From positions 1 to 62,137 of the forward strand of contig JAFAWY010000021.1 in the NCBI GenBank assembly GCA_019241525.1: a stretch of DNA of 62,137 nucleotides, read 5' to 3'. Positions 17,510 to 26,179 of the stretch are shown here, one piece after another; position 1 is the stretch's first letter, and each line of letters starts with the position of its first letter. The stretch comes from Pseudonocardiales bacterium. Its GTDB lineage: Bacteria > Actinomycetota > Actinomycetes > Mycobacteriales > Pseudonocardiaceae. The notes under the pieces are model-generated. The model made no database searches. It was not told the DNA's origin and saw only the letters and a list, made by a program, of their open reading frames with translations. The position numbers and the translations under genes were made by a program.

Positions 17510-19258
17510 ATGCGCAAGGTCCTCGTCGCCAACCGCGGAGAGATCGCTGTACGGGTGGTCCGCGCCTGCCGGGATGCCGGCTTGGTCAGCGTGGCAGTCT
17601 ACGCAGACGGCGACCGCGACGCTGTGTTTGTCACGCTGGCCGACGAGGCGTTCGCGTTGGGCGGCGTAGCACCAGCGGACACCTACCTCAACGCGCCCAA
17701 GCTGCTGGACATTGCGGCTCGGTCCGGCGCGGACTCGGTACACCCGGGATACGGGTTCCTCGCAGAGAACGCCGAGTTCGCCCAGGCGGTGATCGATGCC
17801 GGGCTGGTGTGGATCGGACCATCGCCGCAGGTGATCCGAGATCTGGGGGACAAGGTCACCGCTCGCCAACTCGCCGCCAAAGCCGGGGCACCGCTGGTGC
17901 CGGGCACCCGGGATCCCGTGCCGGCGGCGGGTGATGTTCTCGCGTTCGCCGAGGAACACGGTCTGCCGGTGGCCATCAAGGCCGCCTTCGGTGGTGGCGG
18001 GCGGGGGCTGCGGGTGGCCCGCAGTATCGAGGAGATCCCCAATCTGTTCAGCTCCGCAGTGCGCGAGGCCGTTGCCGCTTTCGGGCGCGGCGAATGCTTC
18101 GTGGAGCGCTACCTGGAGCGACCGCGGCACGTGGAGGCGCAGGTATTGGCCGATCAGCACGGCAACGTAGTTGTCGTGGGCACGCGGGACTGCACGTTGC
18201 AACGCCGGTATCAGAAGCTGGTGGAGGAGGCCCCGGCCCCGTTCCTGTCTTCCTCACAACGCGAGCGCATCCACCAAGCGGCCCGGGCGATCTGCGAAGA
18301 AGCGGGCTACACCGGAGCCGGCACCGTCGAGTTCCTCGTGGCTCCTGACGATTCGATCTTCTTCTTAGAGGTGAACACCCGTCTGCAGGTAGAGCACCCG
18401 GTGTCCGAGGAGACCACCGGCCTGGACTTGGTACGCGAGCAATTTCGGATCGCGGCCGGCGAGAAGCTGGCGCTGACCGCCGACCCGGTGCCACGCGGCC
18501 ATGCGATCGAGTTCCGGATCAACGCCGAAGACCCGGCACGCGGATTCCTTCCCGTGCCCGGTGTGGTGACGGTGTTCGATCCGCCATCGGGTCCGGGGGT
18601 GCGGCTCGACGCCGGGGTACGCGCCGGCAGCGTGATCAGCGGTGAGTTCGATTCGATGCTGGGCAAGCTCATCGTCGTCGGCGCGGATCGGACGCAGGCC
18701 CTGGCGCGGTCCCGGCGAGCGCTGTCCGAATTCACGGTGGAAGGCGTGCCCACCGTCATCCCCTTCCACCGGGCGATCGTGGTGGACTCGGCTTTCGCTG
18801 CTTCCACCGCCGACCACTTCACCGTGCACACCCGGTGGATCGAGACCGAGTTCGCTGCTGTGCTTGAGCCTTCCGGTGCCGTGGCGGAAGCGCCTGAGCC
18901 AGCGCCGCGCCAAACCGTTGTTGTGGAGGTCGGGGGCCGGCGCCTGGAGGTCAACCTGCCGGGTGAGCTGGTTTTGCGCGGGGGCGACGCGCCTCGCGCC
19001 AAACCTCGTAAACGCAGCGGTTCCCGGGTTGCCGCGGCGTCGGGCGATGCGGTCCTTGCGCCTATGCAAGGCACCGTGGTTCGGGTTGCGGTGTCCAACG
19101 GGGATGCGGTCAGCGCCGGTGATCTCATCGTGGTACTCGAAGCGATGAAGATGGAAAACCCGGTCATCGCGCACCAAGCCGGTACCGTCACCGCCCTCAC
19201 CGTGCAACCGGGAAGCCCCGTCACCCACGGTGCCCTGCTCTGCACCATCACCCCCTAA
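17510..19258 (+). CDS. accA3: Biotin carboxylase / biotin carrier alpha subunit, AccA3
   Basis: Shared alpha subunit of acyl-CoA carboxylases. The 582 residues give a biotin carboxylase domain ([15 protein letters not shown] at the start, [12 protein letters not shown], the glycine-rich lid [26 protein letters not shown]) and a C-terminal carrier domain with the biotinylated Lys547 in EAMKMEN. Partners AccD5 and AccE5 are 2-4 kb upstream and the ligase BirA beyond them. I start at ATG 17510; the open frame continues upstream without family match. Immediately after the stop begins a 22-base repeat array, shared head to head with one behind glpD. Confidence 0.95.
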   Translation: MRKVLVANRGEIAVRVVRACRDAGLVSVAVYADGDRDAVFVTLADEAFALGGVAPADTYLNAPKLLDIAARSGADSVHPGYGFLAENAEFAQAVIDAGLVWIGPSPQVIRDLGDKVTARQLAAKAGAPLVPGTRDPVPAAGDVLAFAEEHGLPVAIKAAFGGGGRGLRVARSIEEIPNLFSSAVREAVAAFGRGECFVERYLERPRHVEAQVLADQHGNVVVVGTRDCTLQRRYQKLVEEAPAPFLSSSQRERIHQAARAICEEAGYTGAGTVEFLVAPDDSIFFLEVNTRLQVEHPVSEETTGLDLVREQFRIAAGEKLALTADPVPRGHAIEFRINAEDPARGFLPVPGVVTVFDPPSGPGVRLDAGVRAGSVISGEFDSMLGKLIVVGADRTQALARSRRALSEFTVEGVPTVIPFHRAIVVDSAFAASTADHFTVHTRWIETEFAAVLEPSGAVAEAPEPAPRQTVVVEVGGRRLEVNLPGELVLRGGDAPRAKPRKRSGSRVAAASGDAVLAPMQGTVVRVAVSNGDAVSAGDLIVVLEAMKMENPVIAHQAGTVTALTVQPGSPVTHGALLCTITP

Positions 19259-19264
19259 TCCCGC

Positions 19265-19330
19265 GCGTGTCGCGCTCTCCCCCCGGGCGCGTCGCGCTCT
19301 CGCGGCCGGTGTGTCGTGCTCCGGTACACA
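19265..19330 (+). repeat. 22-base phased array downstream of accA3
   Basis: Three units begin at exactly 19265, 19287 and 19309. Each starts with the core GYGYGTCGYGCTC (GCGTGTCGCGCTC, GCGCGTCGCGCTC, GTGTGTCGTGCTC). The first begins seven bases after the accA3 stop and all read in the accA3 sense. No hairpin terminator is visible in this stretch. Confidence 0.9.
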
Positions 19331-19349
19331 GTTGCTCTCGGCCCCATGC

Positions 19350-19437
19350 TGCGCATGAGCGCGCGACACACCATGCACGAGCGGGCGACACACCAGACGT
19401 CAGCGCGCGACACGCGCGGCAGGAAAGCACGACACGC
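19350..19437 (-). repeat. 22-base phased array downstream of glpD
   Basis: Four units on the minus strand, with right ends at 19437, 19415, 19393 and 19371, spaced 22 bases. They read GCGTGTCG or GTGTGTCG in the glpD sense, starting 26 bases after its stop. With 19265-19330 they form two opposed arrays around a short centre, so inter-array pairing is possible. Confidence 0.9.
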
Positions 19438-19463
19438 CGAGCGCAGAAGGTCCAAACGGGAGA

Positions 19464-21212
19464 TCAGCTGACTGCGGCGAGCAGTTGCGGGCGTGGGTCA
19501 GGCGCAGCGGCGCGGCGGGCATCAGCGGTGGAATCGTCAGGCTCCCGTTGCGACTCGCGCTCGGCGGCCACCCGAGCGAGGTAGAGCTGCACCTCCCGGT
19601 CCCGCACCGCACCGGTCCAGTTCAGCACCTCGCCCATCAGGCCGGCTGCCTCGGCAGCGCAGGCCTCACCCCGGTGCGCGTATTCGATCGAGATCCGGGT
19701 ACGCCGGGTCAACACGTCTTCCAGGTGCAAGGCTCCCTCGTGGCTGGCCGCGTGCACCACCTCGACACGGAGGTAATCCGGCGCCTCCAGCAAGGGCGAC
19801 AGCAGATCCGGACGGTCGGCGGCCAACGCGAGGACCTGGTGCACCGCTGAGCCGTAGCGGTCCAGCAAGTGCCGTAGCCGGTAGGGGTGCAACCCGTACC
19901 GAGCGGCTAGCGAGTCGGCCTGATTCACCAGCGCGTAATAACCGTCCGCGCCGAGAAGCGGCACCTTGTCGGTGATGGAGCGCGCGACCCGACCCGGCAG
20001 ATCCGGCACAGCCGCGTCCACCGCATCGGCAGCCATTACCCGGTAAGTGGTGTACTTCCCGCCCGCGATGGCGACAAGGCCCGGGGCCACCCGCGCGACG
20101 GCGTGCTCTCGGGACAGTCGCGACGTCTCCTCACTTTCGCCGGCCAGCAGGGGCCGTAAGCCCGCGTAAACGCCCTCGATGTCGCCATCGTTGAGCGGGG
20201 TGACCAGCACCGAGTTGACGGTGTCCAGCAGGTAGTCGATGTCCGCGCGAGTGGCCGCAGGGTGCGCCAGGTCGAGGTTCCACTGAGTGTCGGTGGTGCC
20301 GATGATCCAATGGTTACGCCACGGGATGACAAACAACACCGACGTCGCCGTGCGCAGGATCAATCCGCTCTCCGACACGATGCGGTCCCGGGGGACCACG
20401 ATATGCACGCCCTTGGAAGGGCGGATCCGGAACCGCCCCCGCCCACCGGACAACCGCTGGATCTCATCGGTCCACACGCCAGTGCAGTTGAGCACCACGT
20501 GCGCATCGACGTCGGTCTCCGCACCAGTCTCGCAATCCCGCACGCGGACTCCGGAGATCCGATCCGCCTCCCGTCGGAAGCCGATGACCTGGGTGGAGCT
20601 GCGTACCACCGCGCCGTAATGGGCGGCTGTCCGGGCCACCGTCATCGTGTGCCGAGCATCGTCGGTGATCGCGTCGTAGTAGTGCACCCCGCCGACGAGT
20701 TGGTGTCGGCGCAACGCCGGCGCCAAGCGCAACGCTCCCGCTCGCGTGAGATGGCGCTGACCGGGCACTGATCGTGCACCGCCCAACGTGTCGTACAGCG
20801 CCAGCCCGGCGGCTACATAGGGCCGCTCCCAGATCCGGTGCGCCAGCGGGTACAAAAAGCTCACCGGCTTGACCAGGTGCGGCGCCAGCCGGGTGAGCAT
20901 CAACTCGCGTTCATGCAACGCCTCGCGAACCAGACCGAACTCCAGCTGCTCCAAATAGCGCAGGCCACCATGGAAGAGCTTGGATGACCTGCTGGACGTG
21001 CCGGAAGCGATGTCCCGCGCTTCCACCAAAGCCACCGTGAGACCGCGGGTGGCAGCGTCCAAGGCCGCACCGCAACCCACCACACCTGCACCGATGACGA
21101 CAACGTCGAACTGCTCACCGGCCAACCGCTGCCAATCCGCCACTCGTTGCGCCGGACACAACTGGCCGGGGACGGACTCCAAAGGCTGCAGCTCACGCTT
21201 GGCCTGCCGCAC
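19464..21212 (-). CDS. glpD: Glycerol-3-phosphate dehydrogenase, GlpD
   Basis: FAD-dependent membrane-associated enzyme oxidising glycerol-3-phosphate to dihydroxyacetone phosphate. 582 residues, the normal size. The dinucleotide fold GAGVVGCGAALDAATRG (41-57) is followed by SGTSSRSSKLFHGGLRYLEQ, RPSKGVHIVVPRD, and VAIAGGKYTTYRVMA, all GlpD signatures. It works with GlpK encoded 1.3 kb upstream on the other strand. The start is a GTG at 21212; overlapping palindromes lie just upstream at 21224-21245. The gene ends beside a 22-base repeat array. Confidence 0.95.
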   Translation of the reverse strand: MRQAKRELQPLESVPGQLCPAQRVADWQRLAGEQFDVVVIGAGVVGCGAALDAATRGLTVALVEARDIASGTSSRSSKLFHGGLRYLEQLEFGLVREALHERELMLTRLAPHLVKPVSFLYPLAHRIWERPYVAAGLALYDTLGGARSVPGQRHLTRAGALRLAPALRRHQLVGGVHYYDAITDDARHTMTVARTAAHYGAVVRSSTQVIGFRREADRISGVRVRDCETGAETDVDAHVVLNCTGVWTDEIQRLSGGRGRFRIRPSKGVHIVVPRDRIVSESGLILRTATSVLFVIPWRNHWIIGTTDTQWNLDLAHPAATRADIDYLLDTVNSVLVTPLNDGDIEGVYAGLRPLLAGESEETSRLSREHAVARVAPGLVAIAGGKYTTYRVMAADAVDAAVPDLPGRVARSITDKVPLLGADGYYALVNQADSLAARYGLHPYRLRHLLDRYGSAVHQVLALAADRPDLLSPLLEAPDYLRVEVVHAASHEGALHLEDVLTRRTRISIEYAHRGEACAAEAAGLMGEVLNWTGAVRDREVQLYLARVAAERESQREPDDSTADARRAAAPDPRPQLLAAVS

Positions 21213-21223
21213 CGGTCATACCC

Positions 21224-21245
21224 CCTACGTCGTAGGCGATCGCCT
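21224..21245. promoter_or_regulatory. Two overlapping palindromes before glpD
   Basis: CCTACG-T-CGTAGG (21224-21236) overlaps the perfect 12-base palindrome AGGCGATCGCCT (21234-21245), 12-33 bases before the glpD GTG and inside the gap to the MFS gene. This is the place expected for a regulator of glycerol use, or a terminator for the MFS gene upstream. Confidence 0.4.
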
Positions 21246-21253
21246 GCTGCACG

Positions 21254-22504
21254 CTACCGCGGTTGGTCCCCCCCGTGGTGGCACGAACGCCGGCCGAAGC
21301 TGGGGTGGTGGGCCCGTTTGAGGAGTAGCAGCACGGTCACGGCGAGTATCGCGATGAGTGCAGCGAAGACCATGCCGGACACGGTGAGACCGAAGGCCAC
21401 AGCAGCGGCACCTTCGCCGATCACTGGAATCGCGATCCCTACGTAAAGCATCACGAAATAGGTCGACGTGATCTCGCCGCGCTTGTCCGGTGGGCTTGCG
21501 CTAGCCACCGCGCCGAGGCCGGCGCGGAAACTCATACCCTGGCCAAGTCCGGCAATGACCGCTCCGACGATAAGTACCGCCAGGGACCGGACAAGCAGGC
21601 TGGTTCCCACGAGGATCATCCCCACGATCAAACCGACACACCCGAGGGTCAAGGCGCGCCGCTCGCCGATGGCCATGGACAGCGACTGGCCGAGTGTCGA
21701 GGCAAGGAAGACCGAAAGCACCACCGCACCGGTCACCGCGTGGTTGGTGTTCTGCAGCACCGTGGTGAGAAACGCCGGCGACACCGCGGTGAACAGTCCC
21801 ATGACGGCGAAACCGGCGAAGCCAGCGATCGCGGCTCTTGTGAACACGCCTCGGATCTCGGAGGGCACAGTGATCTTCTGAGGTGCTAGCCGGATGGCGG
21901 CGGTCCGCCGCACTGGTTCGGCGACGACGTAGACCCCCAGGACGGCCAGCGCAACAAGAACGAGATCAAAGAGGAAGCACAGAGCCAGCGGCAGCGGTGC
22001 GTATTGCGCCAGGACACCGGCCAGCAGCGGTCCGGCACCGAGACCGCCCATGTTGACTGCCGCCGCGATCAGGCTCGCCCGTGACTTGCCCTCGTCTGGA
22101 ACCAGATCCACGATCGTGGCGGTCGCGGTCCCGGTGAATATTCCCGCCGACAAGCCCGAGAGCACCCGGCCGACGAACAGCCAACCAAGTGAATCCGCCA
22201 GCAGGAACACGACGGCAGAAAAACCGGACAACACCAGTCCTGCCAGCAGCATCGGTCGCCGACCCAACTGGTCTGACCAGTGCCCGAACAGCAACAAAGC
22301 AGCGATGACACCGACCGCGTATGCTGCGAACACCACCGTGGTGATCAGCTCGCTGAAGCCGAAAGCCTTCTCGTAGAGCGGATATAACGGCGTCGGCAAC
22401 GTGGTGCCCAGCATGGTGATTGCGAATGCGGCGGCGATAAGTGTTACCGAAGCCCGGCCCCGCAATGCCCGTTCGGGCACACGCTGGAGCAGTCGGAGGT
22501 CCAT
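21254..22504 (-). CDS. MFS transporter between glpD and glpK
   Basis: A 416-residue, 12-helix major facilitator. The first inter-helix motif is GHWSDQLGRRPML (the MFS A motif G-x-x-x-D-x-x-G-R-R), followed by GRVLSGLSAGIFTGT and a second-half loop DKRGEITSTYF. Helices alternate evenly along the sequence and there is a basic C-terminus. Substrate cannot be read from it; the sequence looks like drug/sugar exporters of the same clan. It is co-directional with glpD 41 bases ahead and divergent from glpK, the place where a glycerol facilitator often lies, so a role in glycerol or phosphoglycerol transport is possible but unproven. Confidence 0.85.
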   Translation of the reverse strand: MDLRLLQRVPERALRGRASVTLIAAAFAITMLGTTLPTPLYPLYEKAFGFSELITTVVFAAYAVGVIAALLLFGHWSDQLGRRPMLLAGLVLSGFSAVVFLLADSLGWLFVGRVLSGLSAGIFTGTATATIVDLVPDEGKSRASLIAAAVNMGGLGAGPLLAGVLAQYAPLPLALCFLFDLVLVALAVLGVYVVAEPVRRTAAIRLAPQKITVPSEIRGVFTRAAIAGFAGFAVMGLFTAVSPAFLTTVLQNTNHAVTGAVVLSVFLASTLGQSLSMAIGERRALTLGCVGLIVGMILVGTSLLVRSLAVLIVGAVIAGLGQGMSFRAGLGAVASASPPDKRGEITSTYFVMLYVGIAIPVIGEGAAAVAFGLTVSGMVFAALIAILAVTVLLLLKRAHHPSFGRRSCHHGGDQPR

Positions 22505-22570
22505 GGCTTAACTACTGCCCCTTTGTCCTGATCGGCAACCCAAGTGCGGGGACGCTAGCGTCTAACCGCA

Positions 22571-24064
22571 ATGAACCAGTACGTCGCCGCAATCGACCAG
22601 GGCACCACCTCTACCCGCTGCATGATATTCGATCATGCTGGCCAGGTGGTCAGCGCCGACCAGCGCGAGCACCAGCAGCACTTCCCCGCCGCCGGCTGGG
22701 TAGAGCACGACCCACTGGAGATTTGGGCGAATACCCAGCAGGTCACGTCCGGGGCGCTGGCCGCGGCAAACTTGACAGCGAGTGACATTGCGGCAGTCGG
22801 GATCGCCAACCAGCGGGAGACGGTTGTGGTGTGGGACCGGCACAGCGGCGAGCCGGTGTATAACGCGATCGTCTGGCAAGACACCCGCACCGACCGGTTG
22901 TGCACGGAACTGGGCGGCTCGACGGGCGCGCTGCGGTATCAGGCTCGTACCGGCTTGCCGTTGTCCACGTACTTCTCCGGCCCCAAGGTCCGGTGGATCC
23001 TCGACCACGTCGATGGTGCCCGGCAACGAGCGCGCCGTGGTGAGCTCTGCTTCGGGACCATCGATGCCTGGCTGGTGTGGAACATGACCGGTGGGTTGCA
23101 TGTCACCGATGTCACCAATGCCTCGCGCACCCTCCTGATGGACCTGCATCAACTGTGTTGGGACAGCGACATTGCCGAGGAGATGGGCGTTCCGGTGTCC
23201 ATGCTGGGGAGCATCTACCCGTCATCTCAGGTGTATGGCTCGGTGCATGAACCGGCAACACTGGCCGGGGTGCCGATCGGCGGCATTCTCGGTGACCAGC
23301 AAGCTGCGACGTTCGGGCAGGCGTGTCTGTCCGTCGGAGAGGCGAAGAACACTTACGGCACCGGCAACTTCATGCTGCTCAACACCGGGACCAAACCGGT
23401 GCCCAGCCGCCACGGCCTGCTGACCACGGTCTGCTACCAAGTCGGGACGCAGGATCCGGTGTACGCGCTGGAAGGCTCCATTGCCGTCACGGGAGCGCTG
23501 GTGCAGTGGTTACGCGACAACCTGGGCATGATCTCCTCATCCGATGAGATCGAGCAGCTAGCCGCTTCCGTTGAGGACAGCGGTGGCGCTTACTTCGTGC
23601 CCGCCTTCTCGGGGCTGTTCGCCCCGCATTGGCGATCTGACGCTCGGGGCGCCATCGTCGGCCTGACGCGTTACGTCAACCGTGGGCACCTGGCCCGAGC
23701 GGTGCTGGAAGCTACCGCGTTCCAAACCCGAGAGGTTCTCGACGCGATGAACGCTGACTCGGGGACCGAGTTGGCTGTTCTGAAGGTAGACGGCGGGATG
23801 GTGCGTAACGATCTGCTGATGCAGTTTCAGGCCGATATCTTGGGTGTCCCGGTGATCCGCCCCGCGGTCAGGGAGACGACCGCGCTGGGCGCTGCTTACG
23901 CTGCCGGCCTAGCCGTGGCAGCGTGGTCCGGTGAGGAGGAAATCCGACATAACTGGTCAGCCGACCGGCGGTGGGATCCTCAGATGGATCCGCCGCAGCG
24001 AGAACACCTCTACGCTCAGTGGCGCAAGGCGGTCATCCGGACACTTGACTGGGTTGACGACTGA
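22571..24064 (+). CDS. glpK: Glycerol kinase, GlpK
   Basis: Phosphorylates glycerol to glycerol-3-phosphate, feeding GlpD. 497 residues, full length for the family: [16 protein letters not shown] at the phosphate loop, [52 protein letters not shown] and a late [18 protein letters not shown]. The ATG at 22571 has TAGCGT nine bases upstream. Its 66-base divergent promoter region with the MFS gene would let one regulator control both. The last 32 bases overlap the 3' end of the convergent small membrane-protein gene. Confidence 0.96.
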   Translation: MNQYVAAIDQGTTSTRCMIFDHAGQVVSADQREHQQHFPAAGWVEHDPLEIWANTQQVTSGALAAANLTASDIAAVGIANQRETVVVWDRHSGEPVYNAIVWQDTRTDRLCTELGGSTGALRYQARTGLPLSTYFSGPKVRWILDHVDGARQRARRGELCFGTIDAWLVWNMTGGLHVTDVTNASRTLLMDLHQLCWDSDIAEEMGVPVSMLGSIYPSSQVYGSVHEPATLAGVPIGGILGDQQAATFGQACLSVGEAKNTYGTGNFMLLNTGTKPVPSRHGLLTTVCYQVGTQDPVYALEGSIAVTGALVQWLRDNLGMISSSDEIEQLAASVEDSGGAYFVPAFSGLFAPHWRSDARGAIVGLTRYVNRGHLARAVLEATAFQTREVLDAMNADSGTELAVLKVDGGMVRNDLLMQFQADILGVPVIRPAVRETTALGAAYAAGLAVAAWSGEEEIRHNWSADRRWDPQMDPPQREHLYAQWRKAVIRTLDWVDD

Positions 24065-24278
24065 CCGCCCGGCGCCGATTGAGTACCAGCGCCACCCCTG
24101 AGCCAGCGGTGGCGATCGCGCCGCCCACGGTAAGCGACACAGCAAGCACGCTCACCTCGGTTTGCGGCGCAGCTTGGCTATCCGCGTTCGCAGTGCTGAT
24201 CAGTCCATCGGCCATGGCCACGGGAACTGGGCCTAGTAGAGCCGCACCAGCGATCAGCCCGCAGGTAACGATCCACAT
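24033..24278 (-). CDS. Small secreted or membrane protein, unknown
   Basis: An 81-residue protein I do not recognise. It starts at ATG 24278 after a strong GAGGAGG ribosome site. Residues 1-22 look like a signal peptide with possible cleavage in VAMA-DG; a short polar segment follows, then a second helix [20 protein letters not shown] and a positively charged tail (NRRRAVSRQ). It would be a one-helix protein with its C-terminus inside the cell. Its 3' end overlaps glpK by 32 bases. The good ribosome site and clean topology argue it is real. Confidence 0.65.
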   Translation of the reverse strand: MWIVTCGLIAGAALLGPVPVAMADGLISTANADSQAAPQTEVSVLAVSLTVGGAIATAGSGVALVLNRRRAVSRQPSQVSG

Positions 24279-24425
24279 CGCAACCTCCTCATGCCAGCCC
24301 TCTACCCACAAGGACGCGCGGGCACGCATGAGGTTGCGCGATGGCGAGCACTCTCAGTGCGCACTCTGTATTCAAGGCGTAGCCGACGGTGGTGGCGGGA
24401 ACGTGGGGACATCTCATGTGGCAGC

Positions 24426-24431
24426 TACGCT
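24426..24431 (+). promoter_or_regulatory. -10 box, leaderless cyclotransferase gene
   Basis: TACGCT, then seven bases, then GTG. No ribosome site is visible, which fits a leaderless start. Confidence 0.45.
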
Positions 24432-24438
24432 ATCGCGC

Positions 24439-24891
24439 GTGCCGCTCTACGCCGCCTACGGGTCGAACATGGATCCCGCCCAAATGGCGCAACGCGCGCC
24501 GCACTCGCCGATGGCGATGACCGGCTGGTTGATCGGGTGGCGGTTGACCTTCGGTGGCGAAGACCTGCTTTGGGAAGGGGCGCTGGCCACCGTTGTCGAA
24601 GACCCCGAGTCCCAGGTGTTCGTCGTGATCTATGACGTGACCCCGGAGGACGAAAAACTGCTCGATCGCTGGGAGGGTGGGGATTTCGGGCTGCACAAGA
24701 AGCTGAAGCTGCGGGTACACACCCTGGACGGCTCGGCGCTTGCCTGGCTCTACGTGCTCGACGCCTATGAGGGCGGATTGCCCTCGGCGCGCTATCTCGG
24801 CGTGATCGCTGACGCCGCCGAGGCGGCCGGTGCTCCCGAGGACTACGTCGCCGAACTGCGCGCCCGTCCCTGCTCCGGCATCGGCCCCTGA
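24439..24891 (+). CDS. Gamma-glutamylcyclotransferase-like protein
   Basis: A 150-residue AIG2/GGCT-fold protein: the opening LYAAYGSNMDPAQMAQRAP is the family's substrate loop, and the middle VIYDVTPEDEKLLDRWEGG carries the conserved acidic residue. Members cyclise gamma-glutamyl compounds or hydrolyse related amides. The GTG at 24439 has TACGCT seven bases upstream, so the message is probably leaderless. Thirty bases after the stop a five-unit 22-base array begins, in the same sense. Confidence 0.8.
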   Translation: MPLYAAYGSNMDPAQMAQRAPHSPMAMTGWLIGWRLTFGGEDLLWEGALATVVEDPESQVFVVIYDVTPEDEKLLDRWEGGDFGLHKKLKLRVHTLDGSALAWLYVLDAYEGGLPSARYLGVIADAAEAAGAPEDYVAELRARPCSGIGP

Positions 24892-24920
24892 CCGTTGCTC
24901 CATCGCCCCCTCTCGGCCCG

Positions 24921-25030
24921 GCGTGTCGTGCCCTCCTGCCCGGTGTGTCGTGCGCTGGTGCCCGGTGTGTCGTGCCCTCCTGCCCGGTGTGTCGTGCGCT
25001 GGTGCCCGGTGTATCTTGCGCTCAGGCGCG
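24921..25030 (+). repeat. 22-base phased array, five units, downstream of cyclotransferase gene
   Basis: Units start at 24921, 24943, 24965, 24987 and 25009, always 22 bases apart. Units 2 and 4 are identical, and units 1 and 3 differ by one base, so a 44-base pair has been duplicated. Core GTGTGTCGTGC, then CCTCCTGCCCG or GCTGGTGCCCG. The last unit is degenerate and runs over the stop codon of the convergent nuclease gene. Confidence 0.92.
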
Positions 25031-25963
25031 TCGTCTGCCTGGGCGTTGCTCCCCAGGTACGGCTCGGTAGTGGCCCGCTCCCCTGATCTCGAAGGCGTCC
25101 TCGAGCCTGGCCAGCAGCCCGCTGGGTTCAGCTAGGTCGGCCGCGGTGGCTCTGACTGTGATCCATCCGCGCCGTTCTAGGTCAAGATCGCGGCGACCAT
25201 CGCGGTCCAGCCGGTACTCGTGCGACTCGTAACCGTCGTACTCCAGCGCTATGCGCAACTCGGGCCAGCACAGATCCAGGACATACCGAACGCAGCCCAG
25301 CGCATCGAGAACCTGGAACTGCTCCGCCGGGGTCGGAAAACCCGCGTCGACCACGAGCAGCTTCAACCAGCTCTCCGGCGGTGACTCGGGCCGCCCGGTG
25401 ACTAGAGGAAGCAACGTACCCGCCCGGGCGGTACCGCGACGGTCAGCCCGGGTGGCCAGCCGATCAGCGATCCGCCGGCAAAACGCCGACCGTTCTCCCT
25501 CGCTGAGCTGTGCAGATGCTTGATCTGCAACAGCCAGCGCCCGCCGGGCCACATCCGTGCACAGTAATTCGGTAACCGCCACGGCAAGCGTGACGGTGCG
25601 CAACTTGCGCACCTCGATCACGTCATTCAGTAGCCCGCGCCCCTGGTGAACAACCAGGCCTTCCTGAGTTCGCAGAGAACTCGAATAGGGCACCGCCACA
25701 TGAACGGCAGGCGTGGCCGCTGCTGGACAACCTTGCAGCCAGGCCGCGGTGAGACCAGTCAACGCTGCCTGGGATCCAGCCACAAGCAGCGCTGCAGCTG
25801 CTCGGGTGTCTGGATCCAGCAGCGAGTCCATCGGGACGAGTACTCCCCAGATTTGCCGGATCCGGCCGTCAGCCCGCAGTCGGTCCAGGCTGCGCCGACC
25901 GATGGCATCACGTAGCTGTGCGTAGGTCCATGGGCCGTGACAGTCTTCGGGGAGGCTGAGCAT
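25022..25963 (-). CDS. DUF559 (Vsr-like) nuclease with N-terminal winged helix
   Basis: A 313-residue protein. The first 70 residues resemble the AbiEi-type winged helix (YAQLRDAIGRRSLDRLRADG, then a transcription-factor-like wing RQIWGVLVPMDSL). The last third has a PD-(D/E)xK nuclease pattern of the DUF559/Vsr clan: CVRYVLDLCWPELRIALEYDG with Asp and Glu-x-Asp, and a later DGRRDLDLERRGWITVRAT. Such genes are abundant in actinobacteria and uncharacterised. No antitoxin or toxin partner lies beside it. It is bracketed by two 22-base arrays that face each other. The start at 25963 is a guess; the frame upstream is repeat-derived. Confidence 0.7.
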   Translation of the reverse strand: MLSLPEDCHGPWTYAQLRDAIGRRSLDRLRADGRIRQIWGVLVPMDSLLDPDTRAAAALLVAGSQAALTGLTAAWLQGCPAAATPAVHVAVPYSSSLRTQEGLVVHQGRGLLNDVIEVRKLRTVTLAVAVTELLCTDVARRALAVADQASAQLSEGERSAFCRRIADRLATRADRRGTARAGTLLPLVTGRPESPPESWLKLLVVDAGFPTPAEQFQVLDALGCVRYVLDLCWPELRIALEYDGYESHEYRLDRDGRRDLDLERRGWITVRATAADLAEPSGLLARLEDAFEIRGAGHYRAVPGEQRPGRRRA

Positions 25964-26080
25964 GGCATGAGCTTTGCTGGGTCGGTCCAATCGATGCGAG
26001 CGCCGGATCCGGCAGCTGTGGATGAGCAGGCCCGTTGTGGACAAGCCCAGCAGAGAGATCAGGACAGCGTGATCTCGCGG

Positions 26081-26168
26081 TGTGCCGTGGTGCGCAACAC
26101 GCGGAGCGGGAAGGCGCGACACACCGTGCAGGGGAGCGCGACACGCGAGCCACGAGGGCACGACACGC
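26081..26168 (-). repeat. 22-base phased array downstream of the M20 amidohydrolase gene
   Basis: Four minus-strand units with right ends at 26168, 26146, 26124 and 26102, 22 bases apart. They start 11 bases after the amidohydrolase stop and read in its sense. The farthest unit is degenerate (GTGTTGCGC). Confidence 0.9.
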
Positions 26169-26179
26169 GCGGGAAGGGG

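Noticed and set aside
24921-25030. 22-base arrays as a CRISPR
   Set aside because: Repeats are too short and spacers are neither unique nor of constant 30-40 bases; no cas genes.
25022-25963. Toxin-antitoxin or defence system reading of the nuclease gene
   Set aside because: No partner gene on either side; the AbiEi-like helix alone is common in solitary DUF559 proteins.
25964-26161. N-terminal extension of the DUF559 nuclease
   Set aside because: The extra residues are translated from the 22-base repeat array and have no homology.
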